Part shown: in pieces, positions 36,051 to 48,772 of the stretch
Position numbering within the stretch: position 1 is the stretch's first letter
Layout of the letters: every line of letters starts with the position of its first letter
NCBI GenBank assembly: GCA_037962975.1
Contig: CM075673.1
Coordinates: 159,112,667 to 159,176,666 of the forward strand
DNA length: 64,000 nt
Direction: 5' to 3'
DNA from: Clitoria ternatea
Lineage: Eukaryota; Streptophyta; Magnoliopsida; Fabales; Fabaceae
Notes under the pieces: generated by a model
Told to the model about the DNA's origin: nothing
Database searches by the model: none
Seen by the model: only the letters and a program-made list of their open reading frames with translations
Program-made: the position numbers and the translations under genes

Positions 36051-38516
36051 TTAAATAAGAAGTAAGTCGGGTTTGAGTCGAAACAAATATGGTTACGAAT
36101 GAGTAAAAAGACTAGGTTACCTCTAACCACCTAAAACTAACTTAATCATCCCCCCAAACAAAAGAAAGACAAGAAAAGAGAAAATGAGAATTTCACTCTC
36201 CTTCTTCCCTCTCCAAACTCTTGAGCCACCACCCTTCCACTCCATCATCTTCTCCTTTCTTCCTTCCATCATTGTTAGGTAAGCAAGCTTCAATTCATCT
36301 TTTCCTACTTCTCCCACATGCTTAGGGCTTGAGTAAGGCCATATCTCATTACAATTTCCATCATTGTTAAGGTTAGGTTTCAAAACCCATTTTAATGCTT
36401 GTTCCCAATTCTTTAATCCCGTCTTGTTTTCTCTTAATTCTATTGTTTTAGGTGACATCGGAACTCATGGGTGTTGTCAAAACTTTAAATCACTCTCCAA
36501 AACCCTCATTGTTAAGTGTTCGGTAAGTCAAAACTCCGAACCTTTGCCATTTTGTTAAATTAAAGTAATAGAGTTTTGAGTTTTTTTATTAGTTAGGATT
36601 TAGTTTAATTTGTTAGAATCAACAAGTGATTAACTAATCGACGAGTGTCAACATGTTTTCGGTTGTAGGTTAAATTTTAGAATGAGACCGAAACAAGGAA
36701 ACCACTTAGGATTCCTAGTTCCAGGTAAGAGAGTAGTGATATATATTAAATGTATGAACTATGAATGAATAAAAACATAAGTATATAAATTGATGTTGCA
36801 TTGTTGTTGTCGTTGTTGATGATGTGGTGATGAAATTGATGTTGAATATGATGAATGATAATGAAATTGTAATGTGAGTTATTAATAATAATCTGGTGAT
36901 AAATTGAATTGTTGATGTTGATGATGATTATGAATGATATTGCATTATTGCTGATGATGATGTTGTTGTGGGTAAAATTGTGTGGATTATAATAATGATA
37001 TTGTGAATGTTGTTATGAATGATGATGTTAGTACATGGTGATGGTAACCATGTTAGAATGCTATGTAGTTGTGAACCCTTGGTGATGGTAACTAAGCAGT
37101 AACCCCTGATGATGAAAAACAGAAGGTTTTATCATTAACATTGATGTTTGAAGATAGCATTTGCATAAAGCTACTCATAGGAAGCAAGGGTCCTATAAGG
37201 CGCCCAGATGGGGGGCGGTTTGATGGTAAGGCATAAACTCCGTGGTGGTTCCTTAAGATTCCACAGCCACTCTAGAGTTGGACTCTAAGGACAACCCACA
37301 ACATCAATTATTGAGTTGCTGTAGTCATTTAGAGTGACAGTGTTGCAAATGGACGAATGGTTCGGTACTAGTAAAAATAAGAATATATGTTGAATTCTAA
37401 ATACTTCAGTATAATCCCATTAAATAGAGTTAGATATACATGCATATGCATCAAAGTAGTAACATTGAGCTAGGTGAGTTGTGAGGCAGCAGACGAAGGT
37501 GTGTGATTTTGAGCAATTATATAATTGTTGTTTGTGATGTTAAATGACAATTAATGATTATGTTGATAATGATAATGATAATGAATTGGATATTGATTAT
37601 GTTGTTGTTGCATGAACTAGATGATGATTGATGTGTTGAATGGAATTTGATTTAGTATATATCATTTAACATATAATTGTTCACCTTTTACCATTTTTAT
37701 TTTACAGTGAACTTTGTAGATGGAGAAGTGTGGTGAAGTGCCTGGGATATTGGATGGTGCTTGTCATATTTTGATGCTATGTATACGTATATAACTTGTA
37801 TAGTCTTCATTAGGTTGGTACTATCACGCCTTGGCGGCAATGCTTAAATTGTTAGTGGACTAGGTAACTGGTAAATGCCGCACTAGATTTAGTATGTAGT
37901 TTATGGTGATGAATGTATTGTAGGGTGCTTGATTGAGCCATGAAGAGTGATCCATATGCTATATGTAGGTGTTGTATGAAATAGGCAAACTATTTGATAT
38001 GTTATGATTCTTGGATGCCTAGGGACTGTTTAGGGTTAAGTTGGTGAGACAAAATGTGAATTGGGTGTTGAATCTTACATGGTTAAGTGGTTAGGTAACA
38101 TGACTTAGTTGATGGCATGATGGGTTAATAGATGACAAAACCCTAGCATGATTTCGTTCTCTATGTATGTGTGTTTGTTATAGTTAAATTACATTCATGA
38201 TTTTCATTATGAGCAGGTATTGTGATCATGCATAAGGATAGATAACATCGAGGATGAGTACATGATCATTGGGAAAATGTGCAAAGGATGAAAATAAGTA
38301 ATGGCATGGCGGTGCTTTAATGTCACCACGCTGGGTGTGTAGGCGTGCTAACGCTGGATGTCAGGGACAAAGGGCGTTACCACGCCCAGTGTTGAGTGTC
38401 ACGATGCTGGGTTCCTGGATAGAATAGAGTTGTCTCTGTTATTGGGCGTTGCCATGCCCAACATCGGGTGTAACCACGTTGGATAGGTGGGCCGTATCAC
38501 CATGCTTGCTTCTAGG
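36051..38516 (+). repeat. Non-coding LTR-like sequence with palindromic GGCGTTACCACGCC words
   Basis: The region has the layout of the long LTR family at 18.5-21.4 kb: a CT-rich leader (36180-36280), a field rich in TGATGATG/GTTGATG words (36780-37010), a spliced-looking TTTACAGTGAA boundary (37700-37715), then a palindromic field near 38310-38510. It also resembles 1-1559. No coding gene is supported, and the termini could not be fixed. Confidence 0.45.
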
Positions 38517-40626
38517 TGTAACATCCTATTTGCTACCCAAATAGTAGATAGGTTTTAATATCTACTTGATGTGAGATGCGTACTTATCTTAATCAAGATA
38601 AAGTATATAGAACCGTCAATACTGTAAAAAACCAGCTTATCGCGTAAGGCGAAGAACTTATGTTTCATAATCCTTTATGATTCAAACCTCTTTCCCTTTT
38701 TTAATCACATTAGTGACCAATAAAAACAAAAACGATAAGACAAAACCCTCATCGTCTCCATACCCTATTGCAACCTAAGACTACCGGAGCACCACGATGG
38801 TGATCTTCGGTGGCCGTCCCTCCCAAGCCTTTTGTATTCTATCTACTCCATTTGCCTCTGGCCGCTGCAGCGCCTCGTGCTCCTTCTACAATCACACCAC
38901 TGTTCATTGTCACCTCTATCCACAATCCAACCTTCTCCAAACCTGAAATAGGGCTATAAACAAAACCAAATTATGAGCCTTCTCTCATCGTGCCAAGACA
39001 CCACTTGTCCGCCTCCACTGTGTATGTCATAGAGAAGGCCATGATAGGGGTTCAAACGTGAGATAGTGGTAAAATTTAGGGGTGACAGCTAGTCCTGCTA
39101 ACCCTAATCTTCTTCCTTAGTGAGTCCATTATGCTTATGAACAAGTTGTGTGTGGAATTTTACTTAATTAAATAGTGGCCTTTATTGTTTTTGAGTTCCC
39201 CTACCTTTGGGGGGTATACTCCTAATGGTATCTTAGTTCGCCATAGGCATTTGAAAGGGTAGTCTTTTTTATATTAAAGAATAGTTGGCATTAGTGTTAT
39301 TATGATTAAGCTTTGTGAACGACCATTCGATTGACCTAAGATGGAAATCATATAATACACATGAGGTTGATGTCATCTCTTAGTATTTGTGATGATTATA
39401 TTTATCTGATTATTAGTAGATAGGTAACTGACACCTCAGTGGAGGTTTAATGTGAGTCTTGTAATGATGTTGTGTTTTGTGTTGGGGGTTGCATCCTCCA
39501 TATGTCTAGAGATTGTTTGGACTGATATGATGGTGAATTGATATGTGCTTAGGTTATTTAAGTAATGCCTTAAGGTCGGTATTCTTTAATTCCCGATTCA
39601 TATCTTCATATATAGGAAGGGAAGGATACCCTGTTCATTGTTAGGTTTAGGGACTTATAGCTTAGTGGGTCCATTCTTGCTTGTAGTTTATGTCTTCCGC
39701 TGTATGTATTATTAAGTTGTGTGTCACTTAGGTTCTTAGGGTTAGTCCACCAGAGTGTTGTGTTCTTCATGAAAAAATTTCCCCTAATTTTTGAAAACCT
39801 TGAGGATTAATTCTAGGAATTTAAGCGGGACACCGCACATGATACCTGTCCATTGAGCTCAACTTGACCCAGTATAATCCTAAAGTTCAAGCCAGTAGAA
39901 CTTAACAATGTGTGCCAGAATGTGCCTTCCATTGTTGCTACCACTATTCACATATTCAGTGCGCATGATGCATGTCAACCGATTCATTATTCGTTTTCTT
40001 ATAAGTGTTAGGCTACTAAGGCATAGGGAACAAGCACTCAGTAAGAATTAACCCCTTACTACCATAGTTAGGACACTAACTCATTGTTTATAATAATGTT
40101 ATCACACACTAAGTATGTCTACTTTGTTTAAGCATTGTAGTTTGTGTGTGTAAGTCTTTAGAAAATTGTAATAGTTGGGTAAGATTTTTAATACATTTAA
40201 TCATATTTAGTCCATACTATCTCATAGTTAGTTAAGAGGTTTATCACTTAATTAATCACCTAATCACTAGCAATTAAGACTTCATCTTGTTTAATTAAGT
40301 GTTAAGCGTGGTTAATGAATCTTACTTCATTAAAATCATGTTTCCAATGTTTTCCGATTATAGTATAAAGTTTGATTGGTTATTTGGTTACAACTTGAAT
40401 AGAGACGAAGTGTTATTGGGTGATAAACCATAGATCCCTACCTAACTTCAAAGCAGAAATCAATTTTAATGAACAAAGAAGTTCACACTTCACAAGACTT
40501 TAAATATATTTTCATTTCAAACTCAAGTTTCTTTATACATGTAATCAATTATGTTAATCGTGACACAATAAGCATGTTGTGCCTTATGAGCCTGAAGCGC
40601 AATTTGAATCTTAGCCCAAAATTCAA
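38517..40626. repeat. Unassigned repeat-like sequence beginning TGTAACATCC
   Basis: The TGTAACATCC at 38517 matches the 5' start of many plant Gypsy LTRs and of the minus-strand LTR at 21367. It is followed by a leader-like stretch (38690-38960). No second terminus, primer site or coding domain is seen before the AsnRS-like gene. The rightmost few hundred bases probably include the 3' UTR of that gene. Confidence 0.35.
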
Positions 40627-43600
40627 TCAATTGTTGGCTTTTCCATAGCTCCTTGGAAAGGGGATGACATCCCTAACATTGTTAAGGCCAGTTGTGAAGA
40701 GGACCATAAGGTCAAACCTTAGAGTGAAGCCGGAGTTCTTTACTGTTCCATTTCGACGAAGATCTAGGTACCACTCATACTTCTCTCGTGCCAACCCTAA
40801 CTCGCCAATCCTGCCAAACAACATAACACTATTAAAATATGTTTTGATTGAATTGTTTAAGATAATAGATTATTGTGTTTAAATTATATGTGGTTTTTGG
40901 ATATACATTTAAATTAATTATGTGATAAAGATAAAATAGGAAATCAAAAGTTAACCCTATCTAGTTTTATATATACAACATAGATAACTAAATCACTCAA
41001 ATCAATAAAACTAGTTAAGTATATTGGATTTTTAAAAATTAATATTCTATTATAATTTTACTCATATGAGCTTAATTAAATATTGTTGATGGCTATAAAT
41101 ATATTTAATGACATATATACTACTTAGATTAATTAATAAAGGTAAATAAGAAAATGTTATATTAAAAATATAACTATATCTTATAAAATGACTAAAACTT
41201 TTTATAAATATACTTATAAATTATAATTTGATTTAGACAAAAGTGTCAAACATGTTAAAATCAAATTATAATATTAAAAGAATTTATATAGTTCCTCTAA
41301 ATCATGATATTTAAGTACGCAATGGTTACCATTGTGTCTAGGTTGAGTATGTGAATGTCGGTTTACTCTTTAGAGAACAAGACATTTCCAAAGTGAAGAA
41401 ATGAACTAATTAATAAAAACTGTAAACAAGCAGTACCTGGAGCTTATCAAGTCAAGACGTTCCTCATTTTGGCTACCAGAAATTATTGTTCCCACCTGCA
41501 AATTAATGGTTTAAAAAAATTTCAATACAACAAAAATAACATACTAAAGTACCACAACAATAATTAGTCTCCCTACATACACCACACTAATAGGTATGTT
41601 TGTAGGCCATTAGTGCCATACCTTTGGAACAACCAGGTCAAATGCAGCTACAGTTCCATCATCATTCTGGCGAATGTAAAATGGCTTTGCTTCTTTTGGA
41701 TAATTGTATATCATAACCGGCTTCCTGTAGATGGTATCAGCTAGATAACTGGCCATGACATGAACAGGCCAGTAAGTAATTATTCTCTTACGGAAAAATA
41801 TCCAAACCATCCATTTAAATTACTTTAATTTTATTTTGAGTTCTATTGACCATGTTTAAGTAATTAAATGTGAAAGAGTTGTCTTAATTCAAAATTATGT
41901 TGGATCTGCTTAAGAATTGTATTTATGATAATTTTAAATAAAAGCTTTTCATTTCTGGTGTCTTAACAAGCATGGCATTGGTTAACATTTTTCTCTTAAT
42001 TTTACTTTCAGAATATTTCTCTGATTTGCAAATCAGAAAATTCAAAATATGAAGATAATAACCACATACCCTAGGTGCTCTGATGTGAGTACAACACCGG
42101 ACTCAAAATTTGTATCAAATTTCTTATCTTCAGCCTGGGAGGACAGCTAAATAACAAGTAAGGAAGAAAGTATCGATTTTAACTTTGAGAAAATGGAAAA
42201 AAGTTTGGAGTTTCACATGTCAAAATGATATGGTTATGGTGATTTGGTAGTACCAACCTTTCTAAGAGCATCTATAGCTTCATTGTAGGACATCATTTCA
42301 GGAGAACCTGATATAATCTGCTGAAGACGAGTGATGGGGGCGTTGTCAATTCTTTTGGCAACAAACTTCATATCTTCAGAACAATTTTCCAAAACCCACT
42401 TGCATAGGTACTTGAAAAAGTCATTCGCACAATTCATGGAATCCTGCAAATGCCACAAAGTGCATCATGCTATCAAGTGAAACAGAAGTCTTCCAATCAG
42501 AATACCGGAAACAGTTTACAAATGTAAACAAGGTGACGGACAGAACATAATATGAGCTCTACTCTGTGTTTGGTACATTATTAACAAAACGGAAAATAAG
42601 GTTAAAAAAGTTAAACATTTTGGTAATACTAATTTACTAAAAAGGGTAGAACAAAAGAGAATAGAATAAATGAGACGTTTCATTCTGTTCTATTATTCAC
42701 TTATCAAATCCCACCTAAACAAACTTGGAACCAAAACAAACTTGGAACCACAGTAGGATGGAAAATAAGCTGTTTTGGCTTAAGAAAACATTTTATGATT
42801 TTATTTTTTGTTTTCATTTTTAAAATTTCAAACCATTACCTTTTTTTCTATTTTCAAATGTAACAACCATTCTTTTTTTGCTCTCACAGTTTCCTATACA
42901 ACCTTTTGAAAACATAAAATAAAGTAAAAGAGAGAATAAAAACAGATGACATTTTCTCAAACCAGTAACATTATGTCAAATGGAATAAGATATTGGAATG
43001 TTACCTAAATAAATAGATATTATGTGAAAAATTAAGTATCTTAAAAAGTAATCCCGCACAGGGGCAAAAAAATCGATACCTTTAATTGAGCAAAAGCCAT
43101 TTCAACCTCAACCATCCACATTTCAGCAGCATGTTTAGCAGAATCCGTTTTGTTTGCTTGAAATCTAGGTCCAAATGAGTAGACATTTCCAAGGGCACAT
43201 GCATAACTCTCCAGATGCAAGCGACCGGAGACAGTCAAATAAGTTTGTGAAGGGAAAAAGTCTTTGGAAGAGTCCATTTTGTCATCCTTGAAGGAAGTTC
43301 CCAACGTTTTCTTTTCTCTTGCTTCCAACTGTGATGCTAGTTCATTTGTTTTCTTCAGGTCCTGAATGGCTGCAGCCAGTGCTTCCCTATTGCTTTCACT
43401 TCTCTTCAAATGTTCAACTATATTGCTTTTCTCTTTTGCAGCTGCCTTCACAAGTTCATGGTTAACACCTGCGGTCTCATAAATGGTGCCTAGTTTCTCC
43501 TTCTCTGCTTTCTGATCCAGGGTGGTGACTTGGAACATGTTGCTAAATCCTTCACAGTCTGTGGTAGTTATGGTAGGTACTTGCACATCAACAAATGCAT

Positions 43601-45039
43601 GTTCATTGAAAAATGTGTGGGTTGCAAAAGAGAGAGCACTGCGAATTCGCATGACAGTTGCCACCTAATAGATATGAACCACAAGATATTGTAAGGAAAA
43701 TAAGATGACATTTATGATAGTGCATCGCTGGCTAGCCATGTTATTGAGAAATATGTATGAAGAAGGAAGAAATCTATGTAAGAACTACTTCAACAATTCA
43801 CTCCCAGACATTAGAATGCAATGAACAAGTATCTTTTGTTTTTAAAAATATAAACATAATACATTTTCTCAAATCAAATGGTTTCTTATATGTCAATCTG
43901 GAAAACACTCTAGCTATCAATAGATGAATGAACAAGATGAATATAGTGAGAAACTATAAAAGTGAGAATATTTAATTTCACCGTGGTAGTTCGAGGCCGA
44001 AATTGGGAGTAATCTCTTAGCATTTCTAGTGGAACTCGTTTCTTTGATAATGGGTACTTTTCAAAATCCACTGTCCCAATGTGAAGAACTTTCTGAGCTT
44101 TAAGCTCAATAGCATGCTTTCCCTCTGGTGGTGGTCGTTCTAGTTGACCTTCCACTAATATACATGTTCCAGTATGTAGAAGACGGCTTGGTGTAGCTAC
44201 GGAGGAATCAACAACCACCTAATAGAAGATTTTAAATAACAATGAGATGCATGACAAATTAAAGGGTGTTTTGCTTTATAAAACCCATTAGATTTAGGCA
44301 CATAAAATTCCCACTTTAGTTATCTAGGGAAATTTTATTTGAAGAAGATAAGCATATATGTCATGTTAACATCCTACTTCGAGAGTCCATTCCGGGTCAA
44401 AACATCATGAGACTAACTTTCTCGGCAAAGATTTTTCTTTTTACATCTAAAAGGGTTTGAATTCGGTTTTTTATTTAAGGGGAATCAAATATGAAACCCT
44501 TCACTAGCTGGTTTTAAATGAAGCTTATGAAAATAATTGAGCTTAAAGCAAACACAAAGCAAATAACGAATTATAACGAAAAAACAGAAGGAAGGAAACA
44601 GAGCAGTGAAGAAAGTGACCTGAAGGCTGGCAACGCAGGAACCATCGGTGAGAAGCAAATAAGCAGTGGAAGGTTTGGGAGGAACAACCTTAGGCTGCTC
44701 AGACTCCACCACACGCTTCTTGCCGCGACCACCACCATAGCCACCACTTGCTCCGAAAGCTTCCATAATGTTCCGAATCAAAGGTATCCGAGACTGCAGA
44801 ATCTCAACGCACGACACGTCCTTTCGCCTCCTTGTAACCTCCATGGCATCATCCGTCAACGAAGGCGGTGGCAACGACTTCACCACCTCCTTGGCGGACT
44901 TGACCCATCCGCCAACAACCACTCGCTGCCCCACCGCCGCCTCCGGCTTCTCCAACACGGTTTTCACGGAAACGCGGTTGTTGGAGTAGTTGAGGGGCGG
45001 GAGGGGTGGGGCATCGAGGCGAAGTGAAGCGGAATCCAT
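40627..45039 (-). CDS. SYNC2: Asparaginyl-tRNA synthetase, cytoplasmic 2-like, with degenerate active-site motifs
   Basis: The exons in transcript order are 44620-45039, 43982-44218, 43080-43664, 42258-42443, 42070-42134, 41622-41748, 41437-41495 and 40627-40810. All introns are GT-AG and all phases agree, giving 620 residues. The N-terminal about 220 residues carry an OB-fold anticodon-binding domain (VGQRVVVGGWVKSAKEV). Motif 1 follows at about 225-268 (ALSFATHTFFNEHAFV..EGFSNMFQVTTL). An 84-residue charged helical insertion (269-352) resembles a WHEP-TRS domain and fits the plant SYNC2 branch. The class II core continues to the C-terminal VRDVIPFPRS. Motif 2 reads RFQAN at 386-390 where active enzymes have FRAE, so the ATP-binding Arg is Gln388 and the Glu is Asn390. 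Motif 3 reads GFTLRFDLM at 587-595 where active enzymes have GLGFERM-like sequence, so the invariant Arg is Leu594. Aminoacylation is therefore doubtful. The start is the ATG at 45037-45039 in a CACCCATGG context. Confidence 0.9.
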
Positions 45040-45654
45040 GGGTGTTGGGAGCAAAAGAGTAGAGAGGAATAGGAAGAAGAAGAAGAAGAGTGTGAAGTGT
45101 TGGGAAGAAGGAAGGCATGGTGATATAGTGGGAAGAGAATGGATGGATGATGCTTTGCTTGGGAAGGGTTTTGGGAGAATTGAAGGTGAAGGAAAGGGAT
45201 TGTTTTGGTTTTGGGGTTGGGGTTGACAAGTTAATTAGAAGAGGAAGGAAAGAAAGAAAGAAAGAAAGAAACAAGTGTTGGGTTTGGTATTCTTTTGTGT
45301 TCGGGAATTTGGCGGGAAAGGACTTCTGTTACGTTCCCCCCTTCTATTAATTGCTTCAAAACTTCTGTTGCCTCTCTGCACGGCAAAATCACCAAATCGC
45401 CTTATATAAAGGAAAAAGTTAAATGATTCAATTATATCCCAAGTTTTTAATTTTTTTAAATTTGTAATTAATTTTCTTAAATAAAGTTTCACTTTCAAGA
45501 ATAGTAAAATTTTCGTAGGAATAGTTAATCTTGTTATGTAATGAATATTTCTGGCTAAAAAAATATGTTTCATGGTATATTATTGAACATTTTGAGTACG
45601 TATATGAAATGGGCTTCGTACCGTTCCCAATCTAAAGGTATAATGCCGAAAAGA
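45040..45654. other. 5' flank of the AsnRS-like gene
   Basis: Likely 5' UTR and promoter. A GA-rich stretch with (AAAG)n repeats lies near 45245-45270 and a GAAGAAGAAG run near 45070-45090. Plus-strand open frames over 44518-45350 are antisense to exon 1 and its leader and are not called. Confidence 0.55.
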
Positions 45655-45892
45655 TAATAAACTCGTTTGTTTAAGTTTATTTTAAAAAATAAATGTTTTT
45701 TAATTAAAATAGTATCTATTTTAAATTTTGATGTGTTTGTTTAAAATTTTAAAAATAAACAGAAACTAAAAATGAACTGATTTTTGTTTATTTTAAAAAA
45801 TAATTCTGATCTGTTTATTAAAAATGTGATTATAAAAAAATATTTTTTCAAAAAATGCTTAAAAATAAACTTAAACAAATAGACCTAATATT
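45655..45892. mobile_element. MITE with inverted GTTTGTTTAAGTTTATTTT ends
   Basis: The left end GTTTGTTTAAGTTTATTTT (about 45665-45684) and the right end AAAAATAAACTTAAACAAA (about 45861-45880) are reverse complements around an AT-rich core. There is no coding capacity. The target duplication is not clear, so the superfamily (hAT-like or other) is undecided. Confidence 0.65.
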
Positions 45893-46534
45893 ATATAACG
45901 TATATGAACAAACCATTTTTTTTTTTTGGTGAAGACCAAACGATTAATTTAATCTAAAAACCCCTCTAGAGAAAAGTTTGTGAAGGTTATGAAACTACCG
46001 TAAAGATCTTTTTAATGACTTTTTAGAGGTTTAAAAAACTGTCATAAACCTCAGAAAAAAAATATTTGTGATACTTTTTATAGGAAGGTGTGAACTGGTG
46101 GTTGATTTGTGATGTTTTAGTGTCATTGCCTACTAAATCCTCCTTCAATTTAGTGTGGGGTTGACGTAGATGAAACGAGCTATCAATGGAATGAATGAAC
46201 TTTCTAATTACTTCAGTATTTTTTTTTATTAAATACTCAAATTGTAAAATATTATAAACTAATAGATAATTTGGCTTTAGTGCATGCTTGATTCCTTTTA
46301 AAAAGATCTTATCTTTAAACATGGGGTTAACGAAAAAACTTAGCTAATTACTAGATGGTCACACCATCATATAAGTATGTCTTTGGTTTTGTGGTGATAG
46401 GATTATTTTTAGATTGATGTGGTTTTGTTAAATGAATTTTGTGAAAAAATAATTTTAAAGTGACATGGTATTTTTTGTATAACAAATATAAAATTTTTAT
46501 CCAAAATGATGCTTGAATGTTCTTTATAAATACA

Positions 46535-46590
<56 letters not shown>

Positions 46591-47059
46591 TGATGTATCA
46601 TATGAGAAAAACTTTCTTATGTGAGAGTGAAATGAACGAATCTGAGCCGTACAATCATATGATGAATGATTAAGATTAACCATGCGAGTTTTTAAAAAAG
46701 TCATGTAACCTTTTAAGTTATTATGTGACTTTGAATAACTTTTAATCTCAATCATCCATTGTATGGTTATACTACCTAGATTCACTCCTATGACTCTAAC
46801 TTATGAGTAAGATACATCCAAAACATGATTCTCTTTATCATAATTGATTTATGGAAGTAAAAAAAAATTTGTTTCAATAAATCTATGGTAGTTTACCTAA
46901 TCTGTATTTTACAAAGTCATCCAAACATATTTTCATAAGGTTAAATCATTTTTTACCACCTTAAACTATGATTAATTGTATTATAAATGCGATTTTGAAC
47001 ATTCTCTAAAATAAGGTGGTTTGTCTTTTGGTTTTAGGAGATAAAAGTACCATTAAATA
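45893..47059. other. AT-rich intergenic sequence with microsatellite
   Basis: A long (TA)n run occupies 46537-46588. The reading frame through it at 46351-46785 is a repeat artefact. No gene is supported. Confidence 0.5.
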
Positions 47060-47871
47060 ATAAGTGATCTGTCCCCGACCGGGGTCTAGGATCCGGTGTC
47101 GGGACAGCCACAAGAGTAAGGATTGAATGAGGTTGAAGACCGGTTCTGTGTGTATCCGGTCTCTGTGATCCGGCCTCTCGGTGGGAGAAACCGGCCTTGT
47201 TGTCCTAGAAATCCTTCACACCGACCTCACGCATTGGTGTGGGCGACAGGTGGTGTCACCTGTGAAGATTCTCCGATGCTCAAGTTAGAAGAGTGTAAAT
47301 GAACTCAGTTAATACTCAAGCAGTATAATAGTGAGAATGAGAGTAAGGACAACGTAACCTTGCATGTGTATTGGAACATGTTATTTATAGTTGAGCATGG
47401 ATGATGAATCATTGGGTGCAAGTGGGCCCATAGGTTCTGATGCCATGTGTAAAGTGTCAATCAGAATGGCCCAGTATTCAGAGTGTATCAGGGGGGTAGA
47501 TCAATTCGCAGTGTACGATTCTGACGCAGGGATGGTGGATAGTCACCTTTTCCGTAAATTACGCCTGCGACTGTACCTACTCCTTTCGGTGAATGAAAGG
47601 GACATATTCCGCTGTGCCGAGTATCTTTCTCGTTATGATACTGAGGCAATCGGATCAGGGGTGATGGATGAATGAGAGCGGATAAGTCACCCGGTGTCTC
47701 GGACGTTACTTCAGACGACCGGTTTAAGAGAGACTCGCATCGTGTGTATACTGACCGGATCATTACCTTGTGATACCGGCTGACCTCTAGGACGGCTGAG
47801 ATGGCCTCATCCTTAGGTCGGGTATCCAGACCGGACAATCTTGGGGCCGGTATCTAGACCGGATCAATAAG
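47060..47871 (+). mobile_element. Solo LTR with 5 bp TSD
   Basis: The element (47065-47866, 802 bp) begins TGATC and ends GATCA, perfect 5 bp inverted ends of the TG..CA type. It is flanked by ATAAG at 47060-47064 and 47867-47871. Internally it is rich in CCGGT words, and TTATTTATAG (47381-47390) is a possible TATA box. There is no internal domain or partner LTR, so recombination between two LTRs has removed the rest. The open frames inside are not gene-like. Confidence 0.8.
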
Positions 47872-48767
47872 TGTTCATGACCTTATATTGGACTATGTAG
47901 ATTAAAGCCAGGGTTATAAATCAGTCTTCATGTCTAAGCCATAAATCTAAAGATTGAGGAATAAAGAGTCTAAAAGGTTTCTATCTGAAAGACTCACTGT
48001 TTTGTTAGGATAATAGTTGAAGTAAATAGGTCCATTACTTAAATTGGTCTGGACCGTCACGATAACTAAATTAACAAATTTATTATGCCTAATATCTCTT
48101 AGGCACAAAGGGACTGAAGCATTAGGTCCTTCTTCAATTAAAGGCTTAATGGCAACTTGGACGCAACCTATATAGAGGTATCTAAATTTAGATTTATGTT
48201 GATCCATATGGATCATTTTGACTAGAGATGAAATTCATCTCGACTGTCCATATTAGGAGGGACTTGATTTTCTATAGTTTTTATTATTAGTCAAAACTAT
48301 GTTTATGATAGTTATCTTTTTGGTAAAGTTGGTCTTTTGGGATGTTGAAAATTTCCCACTTATCCAGTTGTTGGTTGATATCTTCAAAATGAATTTCTTC
48401 ATCGAAGATAGTAGTTTGGGCTATTTTTTCAGTCTCTTTGCTTTGTGAGCATATCTGGAGTAGGTGGTGCAGAAGAAGAAGATATGGAAGAGGAAGACTT
48501 AAAGTATTGACCGAAGATAGAATGGATAAGGTTTGACATGTTAATAGATATCTCTAGTATATTTACGCTCATTTAGTTTTATAGAACTATATTCATTTGA
48601 TTAGTTTATTTCTTTTCTGGTGAACCTATGTTTAAGATTTTATCTATTCTTGTTATGGTCTTAACCTCAAATCTTTATTATCAATCTTAAAACATGCTAA
48701 AACAAAGTTCATAACTCTTTTTTTTAGATCTTCACCTTTCTATGGAGGCATGAACAACTTAGACTTA
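47872..48767. other. Intergenic sequence
   Basis: No coding or repeat feature could be supported here. Confidence 0.45.
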
Positions 48768-48772
48768 TTGCC

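Noticed and set aside
44518..45027. A plus-strand 169-codon gene
   Set aside because: It is antisense to the first exon of the AsnRS-like gene and has no recognisable domain.
46351..46785. A minus-strand 144-codon gene
   Set aside because: The frame passes through the (TA)n microsatellite as an Ile-Tyr run and has no other support.
47391..47838. Protein genes on either strand
   Set aside because: They lie wholly inside the solo LTR and reflect its GC-rich composition.
47059..47873. An hAT element with an 8 bp duplication AATAAGTG
   Set aside because: The same bases are better explained as the 5 bp duplication ATAAG plus TG..CA LTR ends with a perfect TGATC/GATCA inversion.
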